A stretch of 64,000 bases of DNA from Apostichopus japonicus (lineage: Eukaryota > Echinodermata > Holothuroidea > Aspidochirotida > Stichopodidae), in NCBI RefSeq assembly GCF_037975245.1, contig NC_092573.1:11039501-11103500 (forward strand), in the 5' to 3' direction. Below, piece by piece: positions 1-15,409 of the stretch. The notes below the pieces were generated by a model. That model searched no databases, was not told the origin of the DNA, and saw only the letters and a list, made by a program, of their open reading frames with translations. Positions within the stretch are counted from its first letter, which is position 1. Each line of letters starts with the position of its first letter. The position numbers and the translations under genes were made by a program.

Positions 1-304
1 TCTGTAGCTTCATTACGTCTTTTAACATCTTCTTTGCAAATGCACCAAAACTGGTTTTGCAGAGAGACAATCAGTGAAGTCAAGCGCACGCGCTGCCATT
101 CTGGTGCAACATTATTTTTTGAGATGGGCCTGTTCAGTCTGACGTCATCATTTGTCGTTAGGGTGTCCAGTGGGTGTGTGGCGGGTCATTTATATCAGGT
201 CACGAGGGATCGGCATATATGTCAATTTAAGGCGATATCTATACCAGTGACTAATACCATTTTAGATCGAGACATACCGGTTTAACATAAACCACTTTAA
301 AATC

Positions 305-4348
<4,044 letters not shown>

Positions 4349-4418
<70 letters not shown>
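4349..4418. repeat. (TA)n microsatellite
   Basis: A pure run of about 35 units. Confidence 0.97.
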
Positions 4419-4421
<3 letters not shown>

Positions 4422-4814
4422 GCACACGAGTAGAAAACTGGTTAAGTGTAATCAGGTATTAAGTTGGCCAATTAGTCTATGAATTCAAAATTTGACATTG
4501 TTGACACACCCAAAAGCACAACATGTGTATAAAAAACAATCAATGCTTTAAAATTGTAAACGCATTAAAATCAACCGGAAAACTAGGTTTTCAAAACAAC
4601 TGCTCGATCATATTGATAAATGTAAAAACAATAAGATTAAGTGCAAAATATATACACTTTGTTATTCAAATGTGTTAAGCAGAATGAGGTTCGTGACGAA
4701 ACAAGTTGAATATCGGATGGAAGCAGGCCAAGCATGTAATTTGAGGTGATGACTGTTTTTTTTTCTCTTCTTTTTCAACTATTTCCACAAACGTTTCACT
4801 ACGACTTTTTTGTA

Positions 4815-5470
4815 TTCCACTGCTATACTGCAGCTGCAACCCACAACTGCATGTAGCTTCAGTTTGCTGTTCACATGTTCCATGCATAGCTATAATGTTG
4901 ATGATGTTGATCATTCTATTACTACTGCTATACTGCAGCTGCTACCCACAGCTGGATATAGCTACTTTATGTTGTTTACATTCTCCATGTTCCAGGTTTA
5001 GCTATAGGTTGTTGGTGTTGTTGATCATTCTATTACTACTGCTATACTGCAGCTGCTACTCACAGCTACATGTAGCTACATTCTGCTGTTTATATGTTCC
5101 ATGTTCCATGTTTATGTTGTTGTTGTTTATTATTCTACTACTACTGCTGTACTGCAGCTGCTACTCACAGCTGCATGTAGCTACATTCTGCTGTGTACAT
5201 GTTCCATTTTCCATGTAAAGCTATATGTTTTTGTTGTTGATTATACTATTATTAATGCTTTACTGCTACTCACAGCTGCATGTAGCTGCATTCTGCTGTG
5301 TACATGCTCCATGTTCTATGTATAGCTATGTTGTTGTTTATCATTCTATTATTACTGCCATACTACAGTTGCTACCCACAGCTGGATATAGCTACATTCT
5401 GCTGTTTACATGTTCTATGTTCCATGTATAGCTGTGTTGTTGTTGATCATTCTATTACTACTGCTATACG
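4815..5470. repeat. Minisatellite, period 103-113 bp, about six copies
   Basis: The marker ATACTGCAGCTG recurs near 4824, 4931, 5044 and 5152 and in altered form near 5257, 5360 and 5463. Each unit contains TTGTTGATCATTCTATTACT and CCACAGCTGGATATAGCTAC variants. Open frames here are by-products of the repeat. Confidence 0.85.
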
Positions 5471-5904
5471 AGTCCTATATTTTCAGAAAGGGGTGATGTC
5501 AAATGAAAATCTTTTATCGTTTTATAAAGCTGACCAACGGTCTAATCCATGCTGCGTGATTAATGAGTTAATCTAGTTTGAAGTGTTAATCTCATTTGGC
5601 GTACGTTACGATAGTAATATAAGATCTTCCACAGCGCAGAAAACAGCTAATCACGAAATATATTGTTACCTTGATGATTAATCAATGTCTCGACAGATTC
5701 TCTGGCCAGATCAAATGTCAGCAAGTAGAAGTAGCATAGACCAACAAACTCCTTATACCGAGTAAGAAGAGCTAATATACTGCAGTAAGATTAGGAACAG
5801 CAAGTGTTATATAACAATAACCTATAGGGCTGTAATTTTTAAACTGTTGTTGATAATTAAAAAGACCATTACAGCCTTGGTATAAAACATCGTACTGGTA
5901 ATTT

Positions 5905-6155
5905 GTATGTATGTATGTGTGTATTTTAGATCCTCCTGCAAGCAGGAACTCGTGAAGAAGCCTCGTTGGCTTATCAAAGCCGCAAGCTGACCGAAGTCAG
6001 TCTCTTAGATTCATATTTAACGTCCATGATTATAAATTGTCAATTGTCAACAACTCTGTAACTGGACGACATACATTAATCTTGGAGTGACTCGAACCGG
6101 GGACCTTATGATTGGAAGGCACCGGCGTTAACCACTGAGCTTACACTCCACATTT
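5905..6155 (-). mobile_element. tRNA-derived SINE, family A, copy 1
   Basis: On the minus strand a tRNA-like head has an A box at GCTCAGTGGTTAACGCC and a B box at GGTTCGAGTCACTCC. A conserved body follows with three short hairpins, then a tail of CACACATACATAC type. The length of about 250 bp suits a pol III SINE. Confidence 0.75.
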
Positions 6156-8774
6156 GAACCTATCTTTCAGGAATGGGATTACGATGTAACGTAAACTTTT
6201 TGTGTAGCCACCTGCTGATATATGTTTGACTTTAAAATATATTATGTATGTAGTGGAAACTGAAGTAAAACGTTTATTAAGGTAGTTAACACAAACATAC
6301 ACACATACTTGTAGGACATACATACATACATGCAGGACAAACATACACACATACACCCACACACGCACACATATACCCATGCATATATAAAGATATTCTT
6401 CGTAGGATTATTGCCAATATACACGTCGATATGTGTACAAAGTATACCAGCGAAATACGGTAAACAAGAAAAAACGGGACGTAAAGAAAGTGTGAAAAAA
6501 TATGGCTTTTTTTTCTCAGAAGAGAAATCAAGACTCGTACAAAATACGTCCAAAAAGTGTCATTGCTTAACAACCGTGGATGGTATAGACGAACTGTTCC
6601 TTAGTAACGAATACACCACTTAAGCGCAATAAGAGTGCGTATTTCGATAAAGGTGACAAAAACGTCAATAAATATTGTTATTAGAAAATATAATAAAAGT
6701 GTTACTCTGATTTATTGGCTTAAGAGCTCGAAGTAATGACTTAGAACATTGTCAAGTCTTAGTTAAGAAATCTAGCTGAATTCATTTGCTGTTTTTTTTT
6801 TTTTTTTTGATTTTGCCTGAATAATCCCCATTATCATGGAACCATCAAACATACCGGCATGCATGCAGTTATACTCTTATTACCCAGTTAAGTTTTCGTC
6901 GACTTGGATTGAATCCCCACTCGCAACCTTGCCCCCGTCCTCGCCCCTTCTTCAAGTTGTTCGACTTATGTAATATAATCTTATAGTGGACAAGATTGGT
7001 CATTCCACTCTATCATTTGTGTACGCATCCAGGATATTATTCTATAGCCAAATTGGAAAATATAAAATACTTGGTGGGCAATGAGCAAACTCAATTAACT
7101 AAACGGGAAAAAATAAGACATTTAAGTGGTGATTGTTTCACTTTCCTGAACTCGATCCCAGATATAAAGTTCGTTTGTACACTTCGGGGATTTAGTAACA
7201 ATTTTCGTGCTTTAACAAAGGGCTTGTTGGTGCTGGGTGGGTGGCGGGACGGCCACGTTTCATTTGTTTTTTTGCTTATCAAAGACAGTCGCAATATTTG
7301 TACCCTATGTGAAGACGGTCGGAGAACTGTTACGTGGGAAAACTAAGTAAGCTGGGCGGTTAACATAGTTTGAAACCTCAACAGAGCTTTGATTTAAAGT
7401 CACTTCGACATAAATAAAACACATGCAGTTTATATATTGATTGTAACAATTTACGTCATTTTTGTTTCACCTCGATTTCTCTATATCTAGAGTGACCCTT
7501 GACCCCATTAAGACATTACATGTAACGTTTTTTTGGAATGCGGGAAATAATGTCGACATTTGACCTCCACTACATGCTAAGAACTTGTTGTACATATTAA
7601 GCAGGAACAAACACTAAGTGTGAGTTCCAGTGTTTGTTCCTGTACTTCTTTCCCTTTAGGTACCACAACCTTTTCTGATTTTACTTTTTACCAGATTTTT
7701 TTTCAAATATCATTTGACCCCTCCTACATGTGAAAAAAACCGAACCCACGCAGAGAAACAAATTAAACGCAACACATTACAGTACGATTTTTACCATACC
7801 CAAATGAGCTGAAGCTAAATTACTGAGTAGAAATTCAACCAGGCTCAAGGCGGTCTCAAGACAACATGTGACACAAGCATGCGCGCACGTAAACGTCATA
7901 ATGGGAAGGAGTCCTTGCCGAAGGGATACAAGATGACTCCAATAGTACAGGTAGCTTGGTAGCTAAAAGAGACAAGCCAGTGGCAGAATTTAAAAACAAA
8001 TTAGCGAGATTGTTTAATTGCATCTGACCGTTGCTAAGTCAATGATGTTGCCAGAAACGTTGTAACCATGATAAACAAAAACACACAAGAAAGATTCGAA
8101 AGGAGGCAGTTGATGAATACGTCAAAGTATTGAAGTTCTGGGCTCGAATTGACTTCTTTTTTTTTTTTTTTAAGTATAAACAACATGTAAATGTTACGGA
8201 TGTTAAACTGAAAACACGAGTATTGTGGTAATTTATTCATGCAGTTGGCATAAATGCATAGATTATTATGTAAACAAATAAAAAAATTGACATCCAGCCC
8301 CTTTGAATTGATACCGTGAGGCAAGTTATAGGAAAAACATGGAACATTTGCATCACGAAAACGGGTTATTATTGTCAGAAAATTTCCGTTCACGCGAGTC
8401 AAAACAAAATTCTTCTCAAAAGGACAAGAAATACATTTGAATGGAAAGTATATGTACCAAATCTTTCCCAAAAAAACCCCATACGAACATGCGATAAAGT
8501 GATTGCCGTTAGATAACTTGAAAATAATTATTTTTTTCTTTTCTCTCGTCATTATTTCTCAAAAACATGAATTATATTTGCCTTGAAGCATTGTTTGACT
8601 ATATTGAACAGAATTCTAAAGCATGCATTCCCTATTTGAGCGGAAATATTACGCAAGTACTCCACTATCGTTAGCAGAATTTAGAGCAGGCGGCATATAT
8701 CCTATACATCTGCAACGTGCATTTTGTACCTCCTCGGTTCTTCCTCCGTCGTATCGCCGTTATGCATTTCTACT
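6156..8774. other. No gene seen
   Basis: Open frames of 116 codons (6996-7346, plus) and 172 codons (8034-8552, minus) occur, but neither shows a recognisable motif or clear splice sites, and the second passes through poly-A tracts. A CA-type microsatellite lies at 6295-6370. Confidence 0.6.
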
Positions 8775-8782
8775 GCCTAAGT

Positions 8783-9238
8783 CAGGGTTCCCCTAACTTT
8801 ACCCCCCCCCCCCCCATGAACCCCCTGTGGATATCAGAGTTGTCCACGAACCCCCAACTTTTCGAAACACGATCTGAGTGATTAATTTACTATCATACGC
8901 ATAACAGTGCTTCGTAAAAGATCAAGTTCATAGTGTAATATTGTACTGTCCTGCGTACACCAACTTCACCAAAGTCATGCGACCTGTGTCTGTTTCATAA
9001 TTCAGTTATTTATCACATGCACGGTACGGTACTACTATGGCAACATATGCGTATGCAACGCGAAAAAAAGTTTGTCGATAAGTACGACTTTTCTACATTA
9101 CTAAATTATATGATATATCAGATTTTACTTCATCAAAAGGTATACTCTAGTTTTGACTTTCAGAAACGTCTCACGAACCCCCTGGGATGGACTCACGCAC
9201 CCCCTGGGGGCTCATGCATCCCAGTTTGGGAACTCCTG
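8783..9238 (+). mobile_element. hAT-type MITE, family 1, copy 1
   Basis: It begins CAGGGTTCCCCTAAC and ends with the imperfect inverse TTTGGGAACTCCTG. An exact 8-bp duplication GCCTAAGT flanks it (8775-8782 and 9239-9246). It has no coding capacity. Its body is shared with the copies at 12095, 44153 and 45004. Confidence 0.85.
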
Positions 9239-9246
9239 GCCTAAGT

Positions 9247-10916
9247 TAAAGACACGATGTATATGATATGCGTTTCACTGTCGTTAGTAGAATACAATTC
9301 ACATGGATCCTTCAGTCCTTATACTACTAATAAAATGATCAATTCCAATCAATGGCTCTTGCAGGATTTGTTAAACACCCGGCGTCTCATTGATTGATAT
9401 TCCGTTATGTTTACGTTCCGTTTAGTGGGTGCTGAAAAAAAAAAAAAACATGTGTAAACTCCATTGTCATATATCGGCTTAGTTTCAAAGTTTGACTGTT
9501 CTTACCCCATGAGGGCAAAACATGTATTTTCAAGATTTTCAAGCAGTTTTGAAGATAAAACAAAACACCCCGAAACATACACTCTATTGTCATTATAGTA
9601 GAATTCGAATAGCAGCAGTTTGTGCATGGTTGTTATCACTGGACTCGGTGAAAGTAATTACATATACCTAGTACTGTTCTTATTGGTTATCCATAATATA
9701 CTTGCAATTTTTCGTTTTTCGTGAAAAATTTATATTACATTATGTCCGTAAAGCTGTAGTGAATATCGAAATTTGAAGCATGAACTTCGATTTCTTATTT
9801 CGGTTACAAAACGCACAGTTGTGACAATCTTTCATCTCCATTTATCCATTTTCTAAGGTAGGCCTATATAATATGTTGACGTCACTGTGTTCTGTGAAGA
9901 CATCAAATTACGCAGAAGTCCGTAAATATATGGTAGAAGCGAGATCTGATTATTAAGCTGAAGCGATGATTTATGACATTATAATTTGATCTTTTGATAA
10001 TTGATCTATCTATATAGCTACCAGCGACATGACCGTCCATCAACTTTCTAAACGGCTCCAAGTTAACTACTACAAAAACTATGAATAAATGACGCAAATT
10101 ATATTTGTCACGTAGTATATCACCGATAAATTATTCTTTCTAATGAGATATTTTGTAAGAGCAAGAAGGCTATGAATCCCTCCCCCCCCCCCCCTCCCCT
10201 TTAAACACTTTTGAATTTGCAAAACATAATATGTCAACAAGAGTTATTCAGATGCATCAGTAAAACAACACCGAATTAATATTTATCCGTGTCCTAATCA
10301 GTTATTTTTATCGAGCTCGATTTGCAGGTATTAGTTTAGATATTAATTTCAAGACATGTCTTCATCCAAGGCAGAAAGGAATATAAGATAACTTAAAACT
10401 AAAACATAGAGAAACGTATTTCTGTTTATGTGTTTCGTCGTTTCATTTTCAAGGGAAACGATCATTAAAGATGTAAGCGACAACCTAGCTTGATATTCAA
10501 GATGACTAACAGAATAGAAACAAGAAACAAGATTGACTCTCGGTAAAGTTTATATTACAAGTACAACTTGTTGCCTCAATGTAACCAGAATAGTTACCTA
10601 TGTTCAAGGATCAAGAATAACAAAATTCTTATTTTATTTGTTATATTATTCAGTTTATGGAATGTATATTGTCGATATCGATGTAGAGATGATGGTTTAT
10701 TTACGGATGACTTTAGACCTAAAATTATATTTTTAACCCATTGTTTTATAAAACATAATAACGCAGCATATTAAGCATGTTCTTTGAATTTCATATAAAC
10801 AAGAGAGCGCCCTCTATAGATGACAATCAAGGCTTTTCTTCCTTGAAAACATTTACATTATTGTTAACATTTCTACCCCAATAGTAAAAAATCAACTTAT
10901 ATTTGATATATTCACT
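9247..10916. other. No gene seen
   Basis: AT-rich unique-looking sequence; a C-rich tract lies at 10180-10200. No repeat or coding signal was recognised. Confidence 0.6.
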
Positions 10917-11310
10917 TTATTTTCACTTTGACAAAAAGCAAAAGAAAGGAGTCGTTTTCCTTACGGAATACATCGGACACACACTCACACAAAATATGGG
11001 CCCATGTAACATTAAGAAAGTTTGAAAAATATACAGTGCGGTGATCGCCTACTTTCTGTTTACGATTCCAATCCTGTCCTACATTCGTTTTGTTTTTCTT
11101 GGGAGATGTTTATGAAGTCATAGAAGACAGTTATGATATCGTCTGTCAATTAGTTTCAAACTTTGAAACTGTTTCATTTGGTCATCTAAATCACACAATT
11201 AAAATCAACAAACAAATTCTAATCAAGTTGATATACAGTCGGTCGGTTTTGGAACGGTTATTTATATTTAAATGAAACTAAAGGCTTGTGCCTCATATAT
11301 ACGATGATAA
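10917..11310. repeat. Dispersed duplication, copy 1
   Basis: This shares long blocks with 14017-14555, including GATATCGTCTGTCAATTAGT and GAAACTAAAGGCTTGTGCCT. It is non-coding; similarity looks high by eye. Confidence 0.75.
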
Positions 11311-12094
11311 GTCACATTATGTCCAGGCTCATTCGTGTATAGACTATGCCACGCTTCATTGATATGAATGGATGTTCTCTTTCAACCCAAATAAGTATCA
11401 TATCCATACGGCTCCCTTTTTTAAATCCTAAGCCATCGGTCACAATTCAAATTATATTTGTTACAACTAGACGCTTCTACATCTTTCTTTAAAAAAAAAA
11501 AATTATATGTTAGAAGAGAAGAAGAAGATGAAAATTTAGAAAAATCTTATCAACAGTTGGTCAGCGTTTAAGCAGTTGCTCGTCTTGACAATAGACAGCC
11601 ATTAAACAGTTCTCTTATCTACAAAATGTCATCGGTTTTGGTTTCACGCAAAAATGGGCCAAGAAAAAAGAAGAAAAAACTACAATGAGGGAGAAAAGTG
11701 TCAATTAATTCAATAACACTTAACATTTAGAGCAAATTCGTGCTCTTGAAGCGGTCGAAATAATCCTGAAAGCTCTTTCGAGAAGTTTGTACCAATTCTC
11801 TATCGAAGTCTGTTATCTTCCTTGTGACTTTTACAATAACGGGTATCCGAAGTATGGCCTTACAAAATTTGGTTCCATTCCCATGTTTTTGTCAACTGGT
11901 TTGTACAAAAGATATTCAAGAAACTTTGAGATATGTTTTTTTTAAATATTTTTTTGGGCCAGCTCTTCGTTCCAAGTATAAACAACTATGGCTTAAGAGA
12001 TATGAATAAGACAACAATAACGTTTCAAGTGTATTCCTGGATGTGAGTTATTGATCTCCTTTCCTATATTGAAGAAACCCAGTTGCCTTTAAAT

Positions 12095-12457
12095 CAGGGT
12101 TTCCCTAACTTTATCCCCCCTCGACACCCCTGTGGAAGTCAGAGTTGTCAAAGAACCCCCAACTTTTCGAGACACGATCTGAGTCATTATTATACTATAA
12201 TAAGCATAACAGTGCTCCGTAAAAGATCAAGTATCACATGCATGGTACGGTACCACTATGGCAACATATGCGTATGGAACGCGAAAAGAGTTTGTCGATA
12301 GGTACGACTTTTGTACATTACTAAATTATATGAGATATCAGATTTTAGTTCAACAAAAAGTACTCTAGTTTTGACTTTCAGAAACGTCCCACGAATCCCC
12401 TTGGATGGACTCACGCACCCCCTGGGGGTTTCATGCACCCCAGTTAGGGAACCCCTG
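12095..12457 (+). mobile_element. hAT-type MITE, family 1, copy 2
   Basis: Starts CAGGGTTTCCCTAACTTTA and ends CCCCAGTTAGGGAACCCCTG. A perfect 8-bp duplication CTTTAAAT lies at 12087-12094 and 12458-12465. At 363 bp it is shorter than copy 1 by an internal deletion. Confidence 0.87.
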
Positions 12458-12624
12458 CTTTAAATGGAATGAAATTGTCTTAAGAAAAGAGGAAACAGAA
12501 TGGCTGACTTATATGATTAGAGATTCTCATCGGTGTAACATGATATTAGTTGTTTTGTTAAATTATGGATATTAGTCTACAATTTCAATAAAGACTATAA
12601 ATAGTCATTCACTCTTGACGTACA

Positions 12625-13097
12625 CATAGGCGTAGGAGGCGGGGGGCTGGGGGGGGGGCTGCAGCCCCCCAACCAAAATTTTTGGTGAAAATTCGGGCAA
12701 TATGCTGAGAATTTTTCGGGCACCTACTGAAAGAAGAATAATTTGCAGTGTGTTTTTCAATATTTTTTGGTGAAAATTCGGGCAATATTCTGAGAATTTT
12801 TCGGGCACCTACTGAAAGAAGAATAATTTGCAATGTGTTTGTCAATGGTTAAACTTATATGATTATCATCATTATTGTTGTAAAGACTTCCCCAATAATT
12901 CTAACCAATATTGAAGGGTATTAAAACGGAATGAGTTGAATGTTATTGGCATATGATGTAATAACCGATGGATGCCTATATTATATGCACATGTATTAAC
13001 ATGTTGAATGCGCGCGGAGCGCGCGAAAAATTTTGGTGATATTTTTCGGGCAGGTCGTTACAGCCCCCCCAAATCAGATAAGGCCCCTACGCCTATG
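12625..13097. mobile_element. hAT-type MITE, family 2, with internal duplication
   Basis: Terminal repeats CATAGGCGTAGG and CCTACGCCTATG bound 473 bp. An exact 8-bp duplication GACGTACA flanks them (12617-12624 and 13098-13105). The left half contains two tandem copies of about 100 bp around GTGAAAATTCGGGCAATAT. It is non-coding. Its left edge lies 160 bp from the family 1 copy. Confidence 0.88.
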
Positions 13098-13367
13098 GAC
13101 GTACATCAATGGTTTTTCATTTTTCTTCTTCTTCTTCTTCTTTGTTTTTATGTTTTGTTTTGCTCTCTTGCTTTGAGCAGGGTAATCCCTCCCTGACTTT
13201 TAGTCTATGTGGTTGAAATCCCTTACATAACGTATACCTTCCAGCGGGCTTTGTATGGTGGATTATTCGGGATAACTTTCTCTGAATATCCCTGCGTAGA
13301 AAACTCATTTGGTGCACTGTCGCGGGATAACTATAAGTTATATATGTTATATAAATTATACAAGTTA

Positions 13368-13425
13368 TATATATATATATATATATATATACTCATAACG
13401 ATATATACTCATTACGATTTTCATT

Positions 13426-13469
<44 letters not shown>

Positions 13470-13590
13470 TATATACTCATGACGATATATACTCATTACG
13501 ATTTTCATTTATATATATATATATTTCATATATATATATATATTTAATATATATATATATATGTATAATATATATATATGTATATATATT

Positions 13591-13623
<33 letters not shown>

Positions 13624-13640
13624 TTATTTATATACACACA
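13368..13640. repeat. TA-rich array with SINE family B ends
   Basis: TA tracts are interrupted twice by ACTCATTACGATTTTCATTT, the 3' end of the family B SINE. A duplicated unit of about 85 bp is visible at 13390-13525. Confidence 0.8.
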
Positions 13641-14016
13641 TAACCAAAACTATAGATGCATTGCATTATTACATGTACTTTATACACTTATGAAGATCTT
13701 TGCTAAATGTATCTATCATTCTTCTCCCTTACAACTGCATGTATAGTTAAAGATGAAGGATGTTAAATACGTGACAATGAGTGAAATATAATGCACATGA
13801 AAGAGAAAGAGAAAGTGATATAGAGACAGAACATTAGTACAACAGAGATTGCAAACATGGTGATTTAAAACATTCATCAAAGTAACTGCTTTAGAAGAAG
13901 CGTTTAAGAGCATTATATGGCATAAACGTTTTAGGTTAACGATAGATTTAAGCTTTTGTTTGATATGTGAGTGGTTGTAGTTTAAATGTAACGAAAGTAC
14001 GCCACAGTAATACATT

Positions 14017-14555
14017 TTCACTTTGCCAAAATAAGGAGTCGTTTTCTTACGGAATACATAGCACACACACCCACACATACACACACACTCATGTTTGTAT
14101 TACATTCAGACCGAGGACCCCATTGTATTTTCCATTGTTCAAATCCACGTACCCTAACCTTAACAATACCCCATACAATAGAATTCTTCCGAGGACGTGG
14201 TGATTCTTTAGAATCACAACCGAGGACCTGGAATTCTTTTGTTCAAGTCCTTGGTCAGATAGAAAAACAAACGCACACACACACTCACACACGAAATAGG
14301 GGCCCGTGTCACATTAAGAAAGTCTGAAAAATATGCAGTGCGGCGATCGCCTTCTTTCTAAGTAAGAAGTAATAGAAGACAGTTTTGATATCGTCTGTCA
14401 ATTAGTTTCAAACTTTGAAACTGTTCCATTTGGTCATCTAAATCACACAATTGAAATCAACAAACAAATTCTTATCAAGTTGATACAGTCGGTCGGTTTT
14501 GGAATGGTTATTTATATAAATGAAACTAAAGGCTTGTGCCTCAAATGTACGAGAC
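14017..14555. repeat. Dispersed duplication, copy 2, with an insertion
   Basis: Same order and orientation as 10917-11310, but with about 190 extra bases at 14090-14275 between CA-rich tracts. In the extra segment, CCGAGGACC and similar blocks occur several times. Confidence 0.75.
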
Positions 14556-15057
14556 GTGTCTCAACTGCTTTTGTAATTCAATCTGTTCTGAGAGTTTATC
14601 TCCGGGAAAAAAACAAGAAATATAATATTTCAGTAAAGGTATAAAATCAACCCTTTTGAACCTATGTAACATTGCTGATGATACAAGTATCAAAAGCTCA
14701 AAAAAAAAAAAAATTACTTTTTAGGTAAATGGCTGGTGGAAGCCTTGCATTTGAGCATAACACGTGACACAAAAAACCACTTGAAACACCCTTTTTGAAC
14801 TTTTGACATTATATCTCGGAGGACACGAAGCAGTGTATGCGATTGTTGAATTAGTAAATATCTCACCAAGGCCTGCAGGAATAGTTTTAGAGGTACGAAA
14901 ATGGGGCCATTTTTCATTCACCTAAAAACAAAAACGTATCGAATATAAAATATAAAAAAAAATCTTCCACTTTCTCGTTTGATGTTGTTTACGAGGTTAT
15001 CTTTGATGTTAAGGATCTAAATCACGTAAACAACATTATCCGTTACACGTTTCATAT

Positions 15058-15117
15058 CCCCTACCCTCCCCTTCCCCCACTCCCACCCCACCCCACCCCC
15101 ACCCCCACCCCCACATT
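15058..15117 (-). repeat. G-run tract just after exon 15 donor
   Basis: On the gene's sense strand this is a run of GGGGGT and GGGGT units with more than six G-runs, starting about 45 bp after the exon 15 donor. It fits a G-quadruplex consensus. Intronic G-runs near donors are known splicing enhancers; a role here is inference. Confidence 0.6.
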
Positions 15118-15161
15118 TGACCCTCTTCCATGATAATGTGAAGAGTGTATGCATCACTTAC

Positions 15162-15310
15162 CAGATGTTCCAGTTACTGTCTTAATTTTCACGCCGCAGA
15201 CTGTGGGGGTGGTTGATTTTCTCTTCTTCTTGCGTTTCTTGCCTTTGACTGCCTGTGACGTCATGTCTACGTCAGAGTCTTGAGAGGGGCTGAATCTTTC
15301 GCGACAGAAT
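15162..15310 (-). CDS. RGS22: RGS22-like, exon 15 (basic C-terminal tail)
   Basis: After tatgaatccag one base completes an arginine; FCRERFSPSQDSDVDMTSQA and a very basic GKKRKKKRKSTT follow. The exon ends TCTG|GTAAGT with one base, a near-consensus donor, so the coding sequence continues. No continuation was recognised with confidence. One weak option is an acceptor at 14922-14923, which in phase would add only two residues and a stop. Confidence 0.7.
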
Positions 15311-15409
15311 CTGGATTCATATGACGAGAATTGTTAAAGCAGTTTGTACAAACCATTTGAGTATACTACTCAGAGTAAACTTACAATTGATCAAACTAAG
15401 GCATGTTAG

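Noticed and set aside
6996-7346. 116-codon plus frame
   Set aside because: No recognised family, no splice or promoter support; a chance frame is more likely, though it was the least bad of the short frames.
8034-8552. 172-codon minus frame
   Set aside because: It crosses a poly-A tract that gives KKKKKK, shows no motif, and has AT-driven composition.
14714-14923. Possible last RGS22 exon after a tttttgtttttag acceptor
   Set aside because: In the phase required by exon 15 it gives only Gly-Glu-stop. The longer open frames there are in other phases. It remains possible as a short terminal exon.
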